DNA of 64,000 nucleotides from Fluviicola sp. (GCA_002734085.1 NVXV01000001.1:377860-441859); one strand, 5' to 3'; counted from the stretch's first letter, positions 53,640-62,848 are shown. Program-made: numbers and translations. Notes: generated by a model not told the origin, from the letters alone.

Positions 53640-54351
53640 TTTTTTCTTTTTTACAAATTTAACGTTATTAACAACTACCTCTACTTATAAACAAGTAGAG
53701 TTTTCCACTTTTTATAAATGTCTATTTTTAAAGGGTTTTAAATTTAAAGTTGTTGACAATTAAAAAGTGTTTTTTGTTAATAGATGTGTATTATTTTCAA
53801 TAACTTATTCTTGTTAAATCAAATCTTTTTTCTAAGCTATTTTGTTTTTGAATTATGCAAGGTAAACTTATCATTTTTAGCACTTATTTTTGCACATACT
53901 TTTAAGTGTGATTCATATCGAAATTAGAAAAAAGTTATCATTATTTTAATTAATTCACTATTTGTTTATAACCTCTAAATATGTCTATATTTAAGGTGTT
54001 TACCTAATTAAAACTTGTTTATAACAAGTGATTTTTTGTTTAAAACATTAAATACTAATAAAATCTAAATTTTTTAATAACTAAACTAACAGCTTAATAG
54101 TAATAGTAAATTTCTTTAAATTAAATCTTCTTTAAAAATTATTATACTACAAAAAAGTTATTTAGAAGTTTAATTAAAAAATGTACATTCGTTAAGTTAT
54201 GTTCAAGGTGTTTTTGAAAGGCTAACCTTTTTGTAACTAATTTTTTATCTAATTTCATTGTACATTTGTCGAACTATTTTGTAACTTCATGGTTGATTAG
54301 AAAGTATTAGAAGTTTCTAATGCTTAAATTTGTTTAATATTTGGTTTATTT
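53640..54351. other. 712 bp AT-rich non-coding region with repeated TTGTTTATAA motifs
   Basis: No gene can be supported here. Motif TTGTTTATAA or its complement occurs at about 53685-53694 (complement, within the inverted repeat CTACTT/AAGTAG at 53681-53698), 53963-53972 and 54015-54024 (within ACTTGTT/AACAAGT at 54013-54029). A looser direct repeat with core ATGTCTAT(T/A)TTTAA occurs near 53718 and 53982. These could be binding sites for one protein, or remains of a duplicated segment. I saw no classical DnaA-box cluster (TTATCCACA), so an origin is not claimed. Confidence 0.5.
54306..54332 (+). promoter_or_regulatory. Palindrome plus -7 element of the LytTR gene
   Basis: ATTAGAA-GT-TTCTAAT (54306-54321), a perfect 7-bp palindrome, lies three bases before TAAATTTG (54325-54332), a match to TAnnTTTG. 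The ATG follows 20 bases later. The palindrome is at the place where a repressor or autoregulator would sit. Confidence 0.45.
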
Positions 54352-55104
54352 ATGTCAAAAATTAAAGTTTTAGTTGTAGAAGACGAATCTATTGTTTCTA
54401 AAGATATTCAACATAGCTTGAAACGACTTGGATACGTTATTAGCGGAGCAGCAGCTACTGGAGAAAAAGCTATTACGCTTGCTTCTGAAGAAAAACCAAG
54501 CATTGTTCTTATGGATATTATGCTTAAAGGAGACATGAATGGTATTGAAGCGGCAGAAATTATTAAAAGGGAACATAATATACCCGTGATTTTCTTGACT
54601 GCTTATGCGGACGAAGCTACTTTAGAAAAAGCTAAAATTACTGAGCCTTATGGATACATAATCAAACCATTTAAAGAAATTGATTTACATACTTCTATTG
54701 AAATGGCACTCTACAAGCATAAAAAAGAGAAAGAAGTAGAGAAAGAGCGTGATTTGTTATACTCCTTAGTAGAAGGTAAAGAATCAAAAGAATTTATTTT
54801 TGTTAAGTCTAATTCACGCTTGGTAAAATTAAATACGAAAGATATTTACTTTGTTGAAGCGCTAAAGGATTATGTCGTAATTAATACTTTAGATAAGCGT
54901 TATACAATTCACTCAACAATGAAGGATATAGAAAGGAAATTAGGGGATGATGATTTTATTCGTGTTCACAGATCTTTTATTGTTCGCCTAGATAAAGTAG
55001 CCTCTATTGAATATCCAAATCTTCAATTAGAAAAAGATAAAAAATTAATTCCTATAGGAGGATCCTACAAAGAACAACTGGTTAAAAAAATTAATTTAGT
55101 TTAA
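54352..55104 (+). CDS. LytTR-family response regulator
   Basis: 250 residues. Receiver domain 1-125 with the acidic pair E10-D11, phospho-acceptor D55 (LMDIMLKG), FLTAYAD and K104-type 'YIIKPFKE'. A coiled linker (130-145) leads to the LytTR domain (150-250): 'FIFVKSNSRLVKLNTKDIYFVEALKDYVVINT', 'DDFIRVHRSFIVRLDKV' and 'LIPIGGSYKEQLVKKI'. Usually binds direct repeats and controls envelope or secretion genes. Followed after one base by the M23 protein gene with a TTG start. Confidence 0.9.
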   Translation: MSKIKVLVVEDESIVSKDIQHSLKRLGYVISGAAATGEKAITLASEEKPSIVLMDIMLKGDMNGIEAAEIIKREHNIPVIFLTAYADEATLEKAKITEPYGYIIKPFKEIDLHTSIEMALYKHKKEKEVEKERDLLYSLVEGKESKEFIFVKSNSRLVKLNTKDIYFVEALKDYVVINTLDKRYTIHSTMKDIERKLGDDDFIRVHRSFIVRLDKVASIEYPNLQLEKDKKLIPIGGSYKEQLVKKINLV

Positions 55105-55105
55105 T

Positions 55106-55783
55106 TTGTCCAGTAATTTAGAGAAAACACTTTCTCTTCATTTTAGAGAGTTCACACCTGTTTTGGCCTGTTCAGATATTTCAAAGTATGTTTCAATAGA
55201 TTTGTCTATTCATAGTAGCTTTATAGATTCTATTGACGTTTCAGATCCTCTAAAAATGGATTTATTTATTAATAACTTCCTATTAAAAAATAGTAGTAAA
55301 GTTGCTTATGGTGGATACCTGGAAAAACGTAATTTATATGATCGTAGTGATTATTTTAATACCGATGGTAAAAGAAATATTCATTTAGGTATAGATTTAT
55401 GGTCTCCTTCATCAACAGACGTTATTACCCCATTAGATGGTAAAATACATAGTTTTGCAAATAAAATAAACTTCGGAGATTACGGACCAACAATTATTTT
55501 AGAACACAATTTAGACGATATTACTTTTTATACGCTTTATGGTCATCTCTCAGTACGTAGTTTATTAGATTTAGAAATAGGTAAACATGTTGATAAAGGT
55601 GATGTTATTGCGCAACTAGGGACTCATGTTGAAAATGGAAGTTATGCTCCACATCTTCACTTTCAAATAATTGAAAATATAAGCTCTTTTCATGGAGATT
55701 ATCCAGGGGTTTGTGATGAGAAAAATAGAGATTTTTATAAAAATAATTGTCCTGATCCAAATCTTATACTTTGTCTGGAGTAG
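55106..55783 (+). CDS. M23-family metallopeptidase-like protein without signal peptide
   Basis: 225 residues from TTG at 55106, one base after the stop of the LytTR gene, so translation is coupled. M23/LytM signatures: 'NIHLGIDLWSP' (H93, D97), 'YGHLSVRSL' (H147) and 'HLHFQII' (H183, H185). A conserved start 'AYGGYLEKRNLYDRSDYF' marks a Bacteroidota subgroup. No signal peptide or anchor is visible, so peptidoglycan cleavage would need another export route; a cytoplasmic role is also possible. Confidence 0.85.
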   Translation: MSSNLEKTLSLHFREFTPVLACSDISKYVSIDLSIHSSFIDSIDVSDPLKMDLFINNFLLKNSSKVAYGGYLEKRNLYDRSDYFNTDGKRNIHLGIDLWSPSSTDVITPLDGKIHSFANKINFGDYGPTIILEHNLDDITFYTLYGHLSVRSLLDLEIGKHVDKGDVIAQLGTHVENGSYAPHLHFQIIENISSFHGDYPGVCDEKNRDFYKNNCPDPNLILCLE

Positions 55784-55784
55784 T

Positions 55785-57020
55785 CTATTCGTTTAACAAT
55801 TTATGAATTAAAGAATTTGTTTTTCTTACATATTCACTATAAACTTCGCCTGTTCCCGGACCGTTAAAACCTGTATGAATTTTTACTATTTCTCCTTTTT
55901 TATTAATAAATATAGAAGTGGGGAATGAACTAATTTCATTTAACATATTAAAATCTGTGGAAGCTTTTGATTTACTTGCCTTTCCACCCACTAATATAGA
56001 ATAAGGAACACCTAAGTTTTTAATATAACTTTTTACCCTTTCAGCTTGGTCTTTAAATTCAGAAGGGTATTCATAAGCAACACCAATTATTTCTAGTCCT
56101 TTACTATTATATTTATTGTAAAGGTCTTTGTAAAAACTTGTTTCATCCATACAGTTTGGACACCAGGTTCCAAGTATTTGTATTATTGTTACTTTTTCTT
56201 TTAATTCATTATTAGGATAAGCATATAAGTTGTTTTCAACGGTTGGAAATTCGAACTGGAATGAATCTTTAACTAAATATGTAAGCTCATTTGGACTTGT
56301 TAACGAGAATGTATCATTTTCAACTCCTATCCAATTTGTTGACCAATGTCTTCCCGAATAAAACATTCCACTTAGCGTATCTTTGTTTAGATCCGCAGTG
56401 AATAAAAAAGCGTGCGAACCATCAAATGTAGAAAGCAAGAGTTGATTATTTTCTACATAGCCATCTAAAAAACGATAATCACCTGTTTCAGTCATAAATG
56501 TACCAGTTACTCGACCTTGTTTAGTTTGGTTAAATTCACCAATCGCAGGATATTGATTTTCTTTATTCGCATTGAAAAAAACCTTCCATTTTCCATCAAC
56601 ACTTAGGTCACTTACGGAATGAACCTCAGGTTTATCATCTCCATAATATTCACCAGTTAGAGGAATTCTATTGTGACTTGTTCGGTCGGGCTGTACAAAA
56701 TACCCATTAATTTTATTGTCTGATTTTTTAAGTATCAAATAGTTACTATATGCATCGAAGTCATACCTTGTACTATCGTTTGAATATACGACATTTAATT
56801 TAATAACTTCTTCATCATTGTAAATTTCAATAAATGTGTCGTTCTTACTTTCGGTGGTAGATAAAGTGAATGGTAGTTGTATATTTTCTGTTAATTGTAA
56901 ATGTGCGTTCCAATATTTTTTGGTGATTACGTCTTTATCTTCAGAAGTTTCTTCTTGTTGATGATTACAGGAGAATAGAAAAAGGAATAAAATAAAGTAA
57001 ATAATAGAACGAAACTGCAT
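55785..57020 (-). CDS. TlpA-like thioredoxin lipoprotein
   Basis: 411 residues. Lipobox MQFRSIIYFILFLFLFSC (cysteine 18). The first 250 residues are beta-rich (DUF4369-like position, unassigned) and the C-terminal 150 carry a TlpA/AhpC-type thioredoxin domain with WCPNC (W286, C287, C290), followed by 'EIIGVAYEYPSEFKDQAERVKSYIKNLGVPYSILVGG' and 'EISSFPTSIFINKKGEI' (cis-proline). Periplasmic disulfide reductase, membrane-anchored. Convergent with the M23 gene by two bases. Confidence 0.9.
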   Translation of the reverse strand: MQFRSIIYFILFLFLFSCNHQQEETSEDKDVITKKYWNAHLQLTENIQLPFTLSTTESKNDTFIEIYNDEEVIKLNVVYSNDSTRYDFDAYSNYLILKKSDNKINGYFVQPDRTSHNRIPLTGEYYGDDKPEVHSVSDLSVDGKWKVFFNANKENQYPAIGEFNQTKQGRVTGTFMTETGDYRFLDGYVENNQLLLSTFDGSHAFLFTADLNKDTLSGMFYSGRHWSTNWIGVENDTFSLTSPNELTYLVKDSFQFEFPTVENNLYAYPNNELKEKVTIIQILGTWCPNCMDETSFYKDLYNKYNSKGLEIIGVAYEYPSEFKDQAERVKSYIKNLGVPYSILVGGKASKSKASTDFNMLNEISSFPTSIFINKKGEIVKIHTGFNGPGTGEVYSEYVRKTNSLIHKLLNE

Positions 57021-57115
57021 GTATATCTTAATTTAATTTCCCCAAATGTAAAACCTTCATTTTATATAGATGCAACCTTTTATGTAATATTGTAGTCTTA
57101 AAGTTGATATTTTTT

Positions 57116-57655
57116 ATGAATGATGAAACGCTTGTAAAGGAATGTGTTTCCGGAAATGCTAAAGCACAGCGTCAATTATTTGATCGCTTCGCCCCTAAAA
57201 TGCTGGGTGTTGTGATGAGATATATAAATGACAAAGAACGTGCTGAAGATGTTTTGCAGGACTCATTTATTAAAGTGTTTAAGAACTTATATAAATTTGA
57301 ACATAGTGGTTCTTTGGAAGGGTGGATTAGAAGAATTATGGTGAATACTGCATTAGATCAGATTCGCAAAAACAAAAAGAAACAAAATAATGTAGAACTG
57401 GATGATGATGGATATTTTGAACTCAAGCACGAAAGTAACGCAGAGGAAATTCTGCAGGCGGAAAGCTTATTAAAACTAGTTCAAAGTTTACCCGAGGGAT
57501 ATAGAACAGTGTTTAATTTATTTGCGATTGAGGGGTATAGCCATAAAGAAATAGCAGAAGAGTTGGGAATAACAGAAAACACATCTAAATCCCAATATTC
57601 AAGAGCTAAATCCACACTTAGAGAATTATTGAAAAAGTATAAAATTGAAAGGTAA
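57116..57655 (+). CDS. ECF-type RNA polymerase sigma factor
   Basis: About 179 residues from the ATG at 57116. Region 2: 'LFDRFAPKMLGVVMRYINDKERAEDVLQDSFIKVFKNLYKFEHSGSLEGWIRRI' with the -10 recognition helix, region 4: 'LPEGYRTVFNLFAIEGYSHKEIAEELGITENTSKSQYSRAKSTLRELL'. The gene overlaps its partner at 57645 by 11 bases (TTG start in another frame). Typical sigma/anti-sigma organisation. Confidence 0.9.
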   Translation: MNDETLVKECVSGNAKAQRQLFDRFAPKMLGVVMRYINDKERAEDVLQDSFIKVFKNLYKFEHSGSLEGWIRRIMVNTALDQIRKNKKKQNNVELDDDGYFELKHESNAEEILQAESLLKLVQSLPEGYRTVFNLFAIEGYSHKEIAEELGITENTSKSQYSRAKSTLRELLKKYKIER

Positions 57656-58706
57656 AGACGAAATAAAAGAATTGTTCCAAAAGGAATTGGGAAACTATGA
57701 AGCAAAGGTTGATCCTGGCTTATGGAGTGGTGTTCAATCTGGTTTGTCCGGAGCAGTTGCAGGTGGAACGGCTACAGGAATGTCTGTTGCTAATAAGTTG
57801 ATTATTAGCGTTGTTATAGCAACCGCAGCTATTGTTTCTTCAATCGTTTTATTTACCAATGAAGATGCAAAGAATACAAATCAAGCGAACGTTGAAAAAA
57901 CGAACAAGAAAGAAAGTATTACAAATGATAACTCTGATGATTTAATCATTGAAGAAACACAAGAGAATACCGTTGATTCAAAAGTTGAGGAAAGAAATGA
58001 AGTATCTGAAACATCCACTATTTCTAAAAAAGAAAACAATAATACCGAAATTGAAGAGATAGAAATACCTGAAGTGATTGTTAGTGAGGTGGTAGTAGGT
58101 GAAAAAGAAAAGCCAGAACCTCAAGAGCCTGTTAATACATCAAATCCAAATGAAAAGGATAATAGTAAAGAAGAGATTAAGGAATCTCACAAACCTTTGA
58201 GCGCTGAAATATCTGTTGATAAACAAGACAATCAGTATGTGAAATTTAATGTGTCTGGAGAGAACTTCACTCGTGTAGAATGGTATTTTGGCGATGGAAA
58301 ATCATCATCTGATATTTATCCAGAACATTTTTATGAAGAACCAGGCAGTTTTGAGGTTGTTGCGGTTCTCCATGGAGAGGGTGATGAAGTAATTGAGAAA
58401 AGAATAAACATTAATGTTGAAGTGAAAGGAAAGTTCACAAAATTACCAAATGTTATTTCACCAAATAACGATGGAAGCAATGATGAACTTTTTGTTGAAT
58501 ATGAAGGTATAGAAGAGTTTCAACTTACTATCTATAACCAACACCAAGAATTAATTTATAAAACGGATAACGTAGACTTTAAGTGGAGAGGGACTGATAT
58601 GAAAGGAAACCTTGTTCCAGTAGGAAAATATGTTTATGTAATAATGGCTCGTGACAATGCGGGTAATGTTATAAATAAATATGAGTCTCTCGATGTTGAG
58701 CGGTAA
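57645..58706 (+). CDS. Membrane anti-sigma-like protein with PKD and CHU_C-type exterior
   Basis: 353 residues from a TTG start. The cytoplasmic N-terminus 'IKELFQKELGNYEAKVDPGLWSGVQSGL' (1-33) is the kind of segment seen in Bacteroidota anti-sigma factors; one membrane helix follows (KLIISVVIATAAIVSSIVLF, about 48-68), then a disordered E/K/N-rich stretch to about 185. The exterior part has a PKD domain (RVEWYFGDGKSSSDIYPEHFYEEPG) and a terminal 'PNVISPNNDGSNDELFV' to 'VPVGKYVYVIMARDNAG' domain of the gliding-motility C-terminal (CHU_C, T9SS type B) type. It is not a normal T9SS cargo because it lacks a signal peptide. Confidence 0.8.
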   Translation: MKGKDEIKELFQKELGNYEAKVDPGLWSGVQSGLSGAVAGGTATGMSVANKLIISVVIATAAIVSSIVLFTNEDAKNTNQANVEKTNKKESITNDNSDDLIIEETQENTVDSKVEERNEVSETSTISKKENNNTEIEEIEIPEVIVSEVVVGEKEKPEPQEPVNTSNPNEKDNSKEEIKESHKPLSAEISVDKQDNQYVKFNVSGENFTRVEWYFGDGKSSSDIYPEHFYEEPGSFEVVAVLHGEGDEVIEKRININVEVKGKFTKLPNVISPNNDGSNDELFVEYEGIEEFQLTIYNQHQELIYKTDNVDFKWRGTDMKGNLVPVGKYVYVIMARDNAGNVINKYESLDVER

Positions 58707-58779
58707 TATAGGTCGTTAGTAAAACAAATCAAGTATTTTATTTATATCTTTATAACAGGTATTATTTAAATCTGTTCTA

Positions 58780-61101
58780 TTGAAAGCAACGCTTTTCTTC
58801 TTTACTATTCTCTTTTCCTTTATTTTAGGAGCACAAGAAAAAGTAACATTTACTCCCGAGGGTGGTGTTCATATTGGGCTAAAAGAAGTAAAAATAGATA
58901 TACCAGATGGGTTTAAGGTTTATTTTACAAAAGATGGAACACCACCAGCATCTAATAAAAACAGAGTTACAAGCACGTTAAACATTTATGGAAATACAGC
59001 TTTCCGGTTTTTAATTTACGATGACAAAGGAAATAAAACCTATGTTTCTCATTCCTATTTTACAGAAAGAAAACACACATTACCCATTGTATCAATAACA
59101 ATTGACACCCTGGATTTTTCTGATTCTATACGAGGAATTTATGCAAAGGGTTGTTGTGCGGATTCTGTAGACCCTTATATGGGAGCAAATTTTTGGAAGG
59201 ATTGGGAAAGACCTATTCATATTGAATTTATTGAAAATGATAATAGACAAGTATTAAATCAAGCGGCAGGAATTAAAATTTTCGGAGGGTATAGCGTTTC
59301 TATGCCTCAAAAATCATTTGCTGTTTATGCAAGAAATAAATATGGAGACAATCGTTTTCGTCACCAACTACTCCCCCAGCTTCCCTTCGAAAAGTATAAA
59401 AACTTTGTTTTAAGAAATGCAGGAGGAGATATGTTGATGTCTCATATTAGAGATGTATACGCAACGCAACTTGTTAAAGAAACAGGGTTAGACTATCAGG
59501 AATATAGACCCGTTTCGGTGTATATCAACGGGCGGTATTGGGGAAAATATAATTTGCGTGAAAAAATAAACGAACATTATATTAAAGCGCATTATGGATA
59601 TGATAAAGACAGTATCATTATCATGCGGCACCGAAGAGAACCTCAACATGGCTCAACCCGAGACTATGAAATATTTATTTCAAAAGTTCCAAAACTTGAT
59701 TTAAATCAAAAAGAAGATTTGCACTACATGGATAGTAAAATGGATATTCAAAACTATATTCTATACAATGTCTGTGAAGTGTATACGGGAAACAAAGATG
59801 CGGGAGGAAACATTCGTTATTACAAACATACTTCAGACACAGCAAAATGGCGGTGGATTTTTTATGATTTGGATATGGGGTTAAACTATGATGGTTCTGA
59901 AGGGTATAAAAGAAACTCGATCATTGATTTCACCACTTTAAAACAAGAAAGATGGCCAAACCCACCGTGGTCGACATTGATTATTAGAAAAATATTAGAG
60001 AACGATAGTTTGAAGTACATGTATATCAATCAGTTTTCAGATTTAATAAACACTACTTTTCAACCCAGTAAAGCATTGCGATTAATAGATACGCTGGAAG
60101 CAGAGGTTTCTGAAGAGATTGATTATCATTTAGATAGATGGGGTATCCCGAAAAAAAGATATGAGAGAAAACTAAAAAACTTACGGATTTTTGCAAAAGA
60201 AAGACCTGCAGTATTACGAACTTTTCTGAGAGAACGATTCGAACTAAAAGAGGATGTTTATGTTAAAATAAGTGTACCGAAAGGAGGAAAAGTAATGTTT
60301 AATACCCTCACAGTGAAAGACAAATTTGAAGGAGTTTACTTTAAAGGGGTTCCTCTCAATATTGAAGCAACAACAAAGTTTGATTATGAGTTTAAAGGGT
60401 GGAAAAATCGTTCGGATATTAAACAAAAAGACCACATAAGTTTTGACTTAGATACACTTGTTTTAGAACCAATATTTGAGAAAAGAGAATGGTCAGATTA
60501 TGCGGGTAGAATAATGATTACTGAAATCGACGCCACTCAATCTGTAAAAGATACTTTTAACGATTGGATAGAGTTACACAACCTTTCTGATCAACTAATA
60601 GATTTATCAAATTGGATACTTAAAGACAGTAAAGATGAACATCATTTTATTTTTCCAAAAGGAACCAAAATAGCAGCTCATTCTTTCTTGATTATTTCAG
60701 AAGACACGTTGGCCTGGAAGAAAAAATTTACCAGAAAGGTGGATATTATTGGAAACCTTCCTTTTGGAATAAATAAAAAATCGGATAAAATTAGGCTATA
60801 TGATAGCGCACAAAACAAGGTAGACGAAGTGAAGTTAAAGAAGCTCGATGGAATTGAAAAGGATGGAATGAATTGGGCTAAAAAGGATATTAGAATAAAA
60901 GAGTTTAGTAATAAAAATTGGAAACAAGAACAAGCAACTCCTGGAGTTGAAAGCACTTCTCATAAGTTGTTATTAAAGCAAGAAGAGGAAGAAAGGTATT
61001 GGAAATCTGTGTTTTTTTATTCAGGAATTAGTCTTGGAGCTATAGTTGTATTACTATTTTTGTTTACTTTGTTAAGGAGAAGAAAGAAGTCAAACAAATA
61101 A
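58780..61101 (+). CDS. CotH-family protein with lamin-tail domain and C-terminal membrane anchor
   Basis: 773 residues from a TTG start. Signal peptide MKATLFFFTILFSFILGAQ. A chitobiase-like domain (FKVYFTKDGTPPASNKNRV), then the CotH kinase fold (about 110-450): 'GIKIFGGYSVSMPQKSFAVYAR', 'ADFLRNAGG'-like 'VLRNAGGDMLMSHIRDVYA', 'NGRYWGKYNLREKINEHYI' and 'WRWIFYDLDMGLNY' (the aspartates of the ATP site). A lamin-tail domain (about 575-720, 'ITEIDATQSVKDTFNDWIELHNLSDQ') follows and a C-terminal helix (SGISLGAIVVLLFLFTLL) ends with RRRKKSNK. There is no T9SS tail. Confidence 0.9.
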   Translation: MKATLFFFTILFSFILGAQEKVTFTPEGGVHIGLKEVKIDIPDGFKVYFTKDGTPPASNKNRVTSTLNIYGNTAFRFLIYDDKGNKTYVSHSYFTERKHTLPIVSITIDTLDFSDSIRGIYAKGCCADSVDPYMGANFWKDWERPIHIEFIENDNRQVLNQAAGIKIFGGYSVSMPQKSFAVYARNKYGDNRFRHQLLPQLPFEKYKNFVLRNAGGDMLMSHIRDVYATQLVKETGLDYQEYRPVSVYINGRYWGKYNLREKINEHYIKAHYGYDKDSIIIMRHRREPQHGSTRDYEIFISKVPKLDLNQKEDLHYMDSKMDIQNYILYNVCEVYTGNKDAGGNIRYYKHTSDTAKWRWIFYDLDMGLNYDGSEGYKRNSIIDFTTLKQERWPNPPWSTLIIRKILENDSLKYMYINQFSDLINTTFQPSKALRLIDTLEAEVSEEIDYHLDRWGIPKKRYERKLKNLRIFAKERPAVLRTFLRERFELKEDVYVKISVPKGGKVMFNTLTVKDKFEGVYFKGVPLNIEATTKFDYEFKGWKNRSDIKQKDHISFDLDTLVLEPIFEKREWSDYAGRIMITEIDATQSVKDTFNDWIELHNLSDQLIDLSNWILKDSKDEHHFIFPKGTKIAAHSFLIISEDTLAWKKKFTRKVDIIGNLPFGINKKSDKIRLYDSAQNKVDEVKLKKLDGIEKDGMNWAKKDIRIKEFSNKNWKQEQATPGVESTSHKLLLKQEEEERYWKSVFFYSGISLGAIVVLLFLFTLLRRRKKSNK

Positions 61102-61134
61102 TTAGAAATAAACCAACTAGAGAAGGACTCAATT

Positions 61135-61809
61135 ATGAGAGCATTTTTTATCATATTATTAGTTTTTGTTACCGCCTTTAATTCTAAGGCGCAAAACTTT
61201 AAAAAAGTAAAGCCTTATTCTATTATGGTTGGAGTAATGTGGAACATCATTGATGATGATGCAGATCGTTATGCTAATTTATTTAATGTTAAAGACACTT
61301 GGAACCTTCTTCCTTATCCATCATCATTAAATGTGGATGTGTACTTTCAAAAAGGAATGAGCCTGGATATGATTGCCAGCTATAATGTTTATGACACTTC
61401 AAAAGTTATCAATGGGGGACGAGGTAGACAGGGAAAAACGTTTACTTTTGACGCCCATTTTAAATATAGCTTTGGTTTCTTAATGCGTCAACAACGGTTA
61501 GATCCTTTTGTTTTTATTGGGGCAGGCTATACGGGAAGAGAAGCTCTTTTCCCTCAAAATATGTTGAGTGTAAATGCCGGAGCTGGATTCAATGTAATGA
61601 TCTGGCGCGGACTTGGAGTACAGTGGAGAACAACAGGTAGAATTGGAATGCTCCCAGAGATCTATAATGCCAAATACGATATGCTGCAACACCACTTTGG
61701 ATTAATCTATAAAATCCCAGAACTTTCAGGAGGTACAGACAGCTTTCATAAAAGAAAATATAAGTGGGGGCATAAGAACTACCGTTACCGTAAACCTAAG
61801 GGGATGTAG
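61135..61809 (+). CDS. Outer-membrane beta-barrel protein, 224 aa
   Basis: Signal peptide MRAFFIILLVFVTAFNSKAQ, then a small barrel with strands such as 'SLDMIASYNVYDTSK', 'FTFDAHFKYSFGFLM', 'DPFVFIGAGYTGREAL', 'AGAGFNVMIWRGLGVQWRTTG' and 'QHHFGLIYKIP', the sequence of an OmpA/OprF-type N-terminal barrel. It ends with a basic tail (HKRKYKWGHKNYRYRKPKG). It lies 33 bp after the CotH gene in the same direction and is probably co-transcribed. Confidence 0.8.
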   Translation: MRAFFIILLVFVTAFNSKAQNFKKVKPYSIMVGVMWNIIDDDADRYANLFNVKDTWNLLPYPSSLNVDVYFQKGMSLDMIASYNVYDTSKVINGGRGRQGKTFTFDAHFKYSFGFLMRQQRLDPFVFIGAGYTGREALFPQNMLSVNAGAGFNVMIWRGLGVQWRTTGRIGMLPEIYNAKYDMLQHHFGLIYKIPELSGGTDSFHKRKYKWGHKNYRYRKPKGM

Positions 61810-61830
61810 GGGATGTTGTTAGCACCCGTT

Positions 61831-62208
61831 TTATTTCTTTTCTACCCGTAAAATTTTATCCATTTTACGACCTTTTGCTAATTCATCATACAACTTATCT
61901 AAATATCTACATTTCCTATACAATTCAAATTCATCCGGTATTTCTTCAATGCGATAACCACATATTACACCTTTAATTAGGTGAGCATTAGGATTCAACT
62001 CTGCCTTTTGAAAGAATGTTTCAAAAGTTGCTTTTTCATCAATCAATTCTTGTATTTTTTCTTCATCAAATCCGGTAAGCCACTCTATAACTTGATGAAA
62101 CTCTTCTTTAGTTCTACCATTCTTTTCTAGTCTATCTATGTAATGAGGATAAACAGAGGCAAATGTCATTTTGGAAATTTGTTCGTTTTTTTCAGCTGTA
62201 ACTTTCAT
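61831..62208 (-). CDS. DUF2200-family protein
   Basis: 125 residues. 'SKMTFASVYPHYIDRLEKNGRTKEEFHQVIEWLTGF', 'LNPNAHLIKGVICGYRIEEI' and 'RYLDKLYDELAKGRKMDKILR' are the conserved DUF2200 blocks. Its function is unknown. The family is patchy in bacteria and often found as single-gene cargo. It follows the AHSA1-like gene by 18 bp in the same direction, so they may be one unit. Confidence 0.9.
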   Translation of the reverse strand: MKVTAEKNEQISKMTFASVYPHYIDRLEKNGRTKEEFHQVIEWLTGFDEEKIQELIDEKATFETFFQKAELNPNAHLIKGVICGYRIEEIPDEFELYRKCRYLDKLYDELAKGRKMDKILRVEKK

Positions 62209-62226
62209 TTAAGTATATTTTATCGT

Positions 62227-62667
62227 TTATATCTTTCTCATAAATTCAAAAGCGCCTTTTCTTAGTTGAATACCGTATTCCAAATAGGCCTTCATACAAG
62301 CAAGAAAATTTGCCCAACCGCCTGAATTTTCTAATGACCATTTTAGGTTATCTTCATTAAATTCCTTTCCACTTTCGTTTACGCGAACAATGGTGTCATT
62401 GTTCGGTAATTTTTCAAGAGTAATATTAACAACAGTTTCAGGGTCCCAAACAAAAGAAACTGAATGATTTGCTTCAATCTTAACTTCTGTTATTGGAAAT
62501 TTATCAGGAAACTCAGGAAATTTCCAAATCAGTTTTTTTCCTGATTCTAGTCGCCCACTGCTTTCTGAAATAAAATAATTAGTCATTTTATCAGGGTTTA
62601 CAATCCCCTCAAAAACCTCTTCTATCGGTCTTTGAATTTGTATTACTGCGTTAGATTCTAGTTTCAT
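62227..62667 (-). CDS. SRPBCC/AHSA1-like protein
   Basis: 146 residues. Hydrophobic-ligand-binding START-like fold: 'AVIQIQRPIEEVFEGIVNPDKMTNYFI', 'VSFVWDPETVVNITLEKL' and the C-terminal helix 'SLENSGGWANFLACMKAYLEYGIQLR', the AHSA1/activator-of-Hsp90 pattern. Ligand unknown. Likely cargo like its neighbours; 160 bp of non-coding DNA lie before the next gene on this strand. Confidence 0.85.
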   Translation of the reverse strand: MKLESNAVIQIQRPIEEVFEGIVNPDKMTNYFISESSGRLESGKKLIWKFPEFPDKFPITEVKIEANHSVSFVWDPETVVNITLEKLPNNDTIVRVNESGKEFNEDNLKWSLENSGGWANFLACMKAYLEYGIQLRKGAFEFMRKI

Positions 62668-62848
62668 TTTGAACTCCTTTAGTTATTGAAATTTTTTTAA
62701 TATAGATGTCTCTTAACGTTTCTCAGCTATGCTCTCGCTGCTATCTTTTAAAATTAAGCATTAATTTGAAAAGAGGATTGATAGTTCTTGGATGATCGTT
62801 CAAACAAGAGCAGATGGTGCAGTGGAGTATAGGTGGTGTTAGTAGCAT

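Noticed and set aside
53640-54351. Chromosomal replication origin
   Set aside because: No dnaA or dnaN nearby and no TTATCCACA cluster; only degenerate TTATAAACA-like motifs, so the claim was dropped.
57645-58706. Ordinary T9SS type B secreted cargo
   Set aside because: There is no signal peptide; the membrane helix lies after a cytoplasmic, anti-sigma-like N-terminus, and the gene is coupled to a sigma factor.
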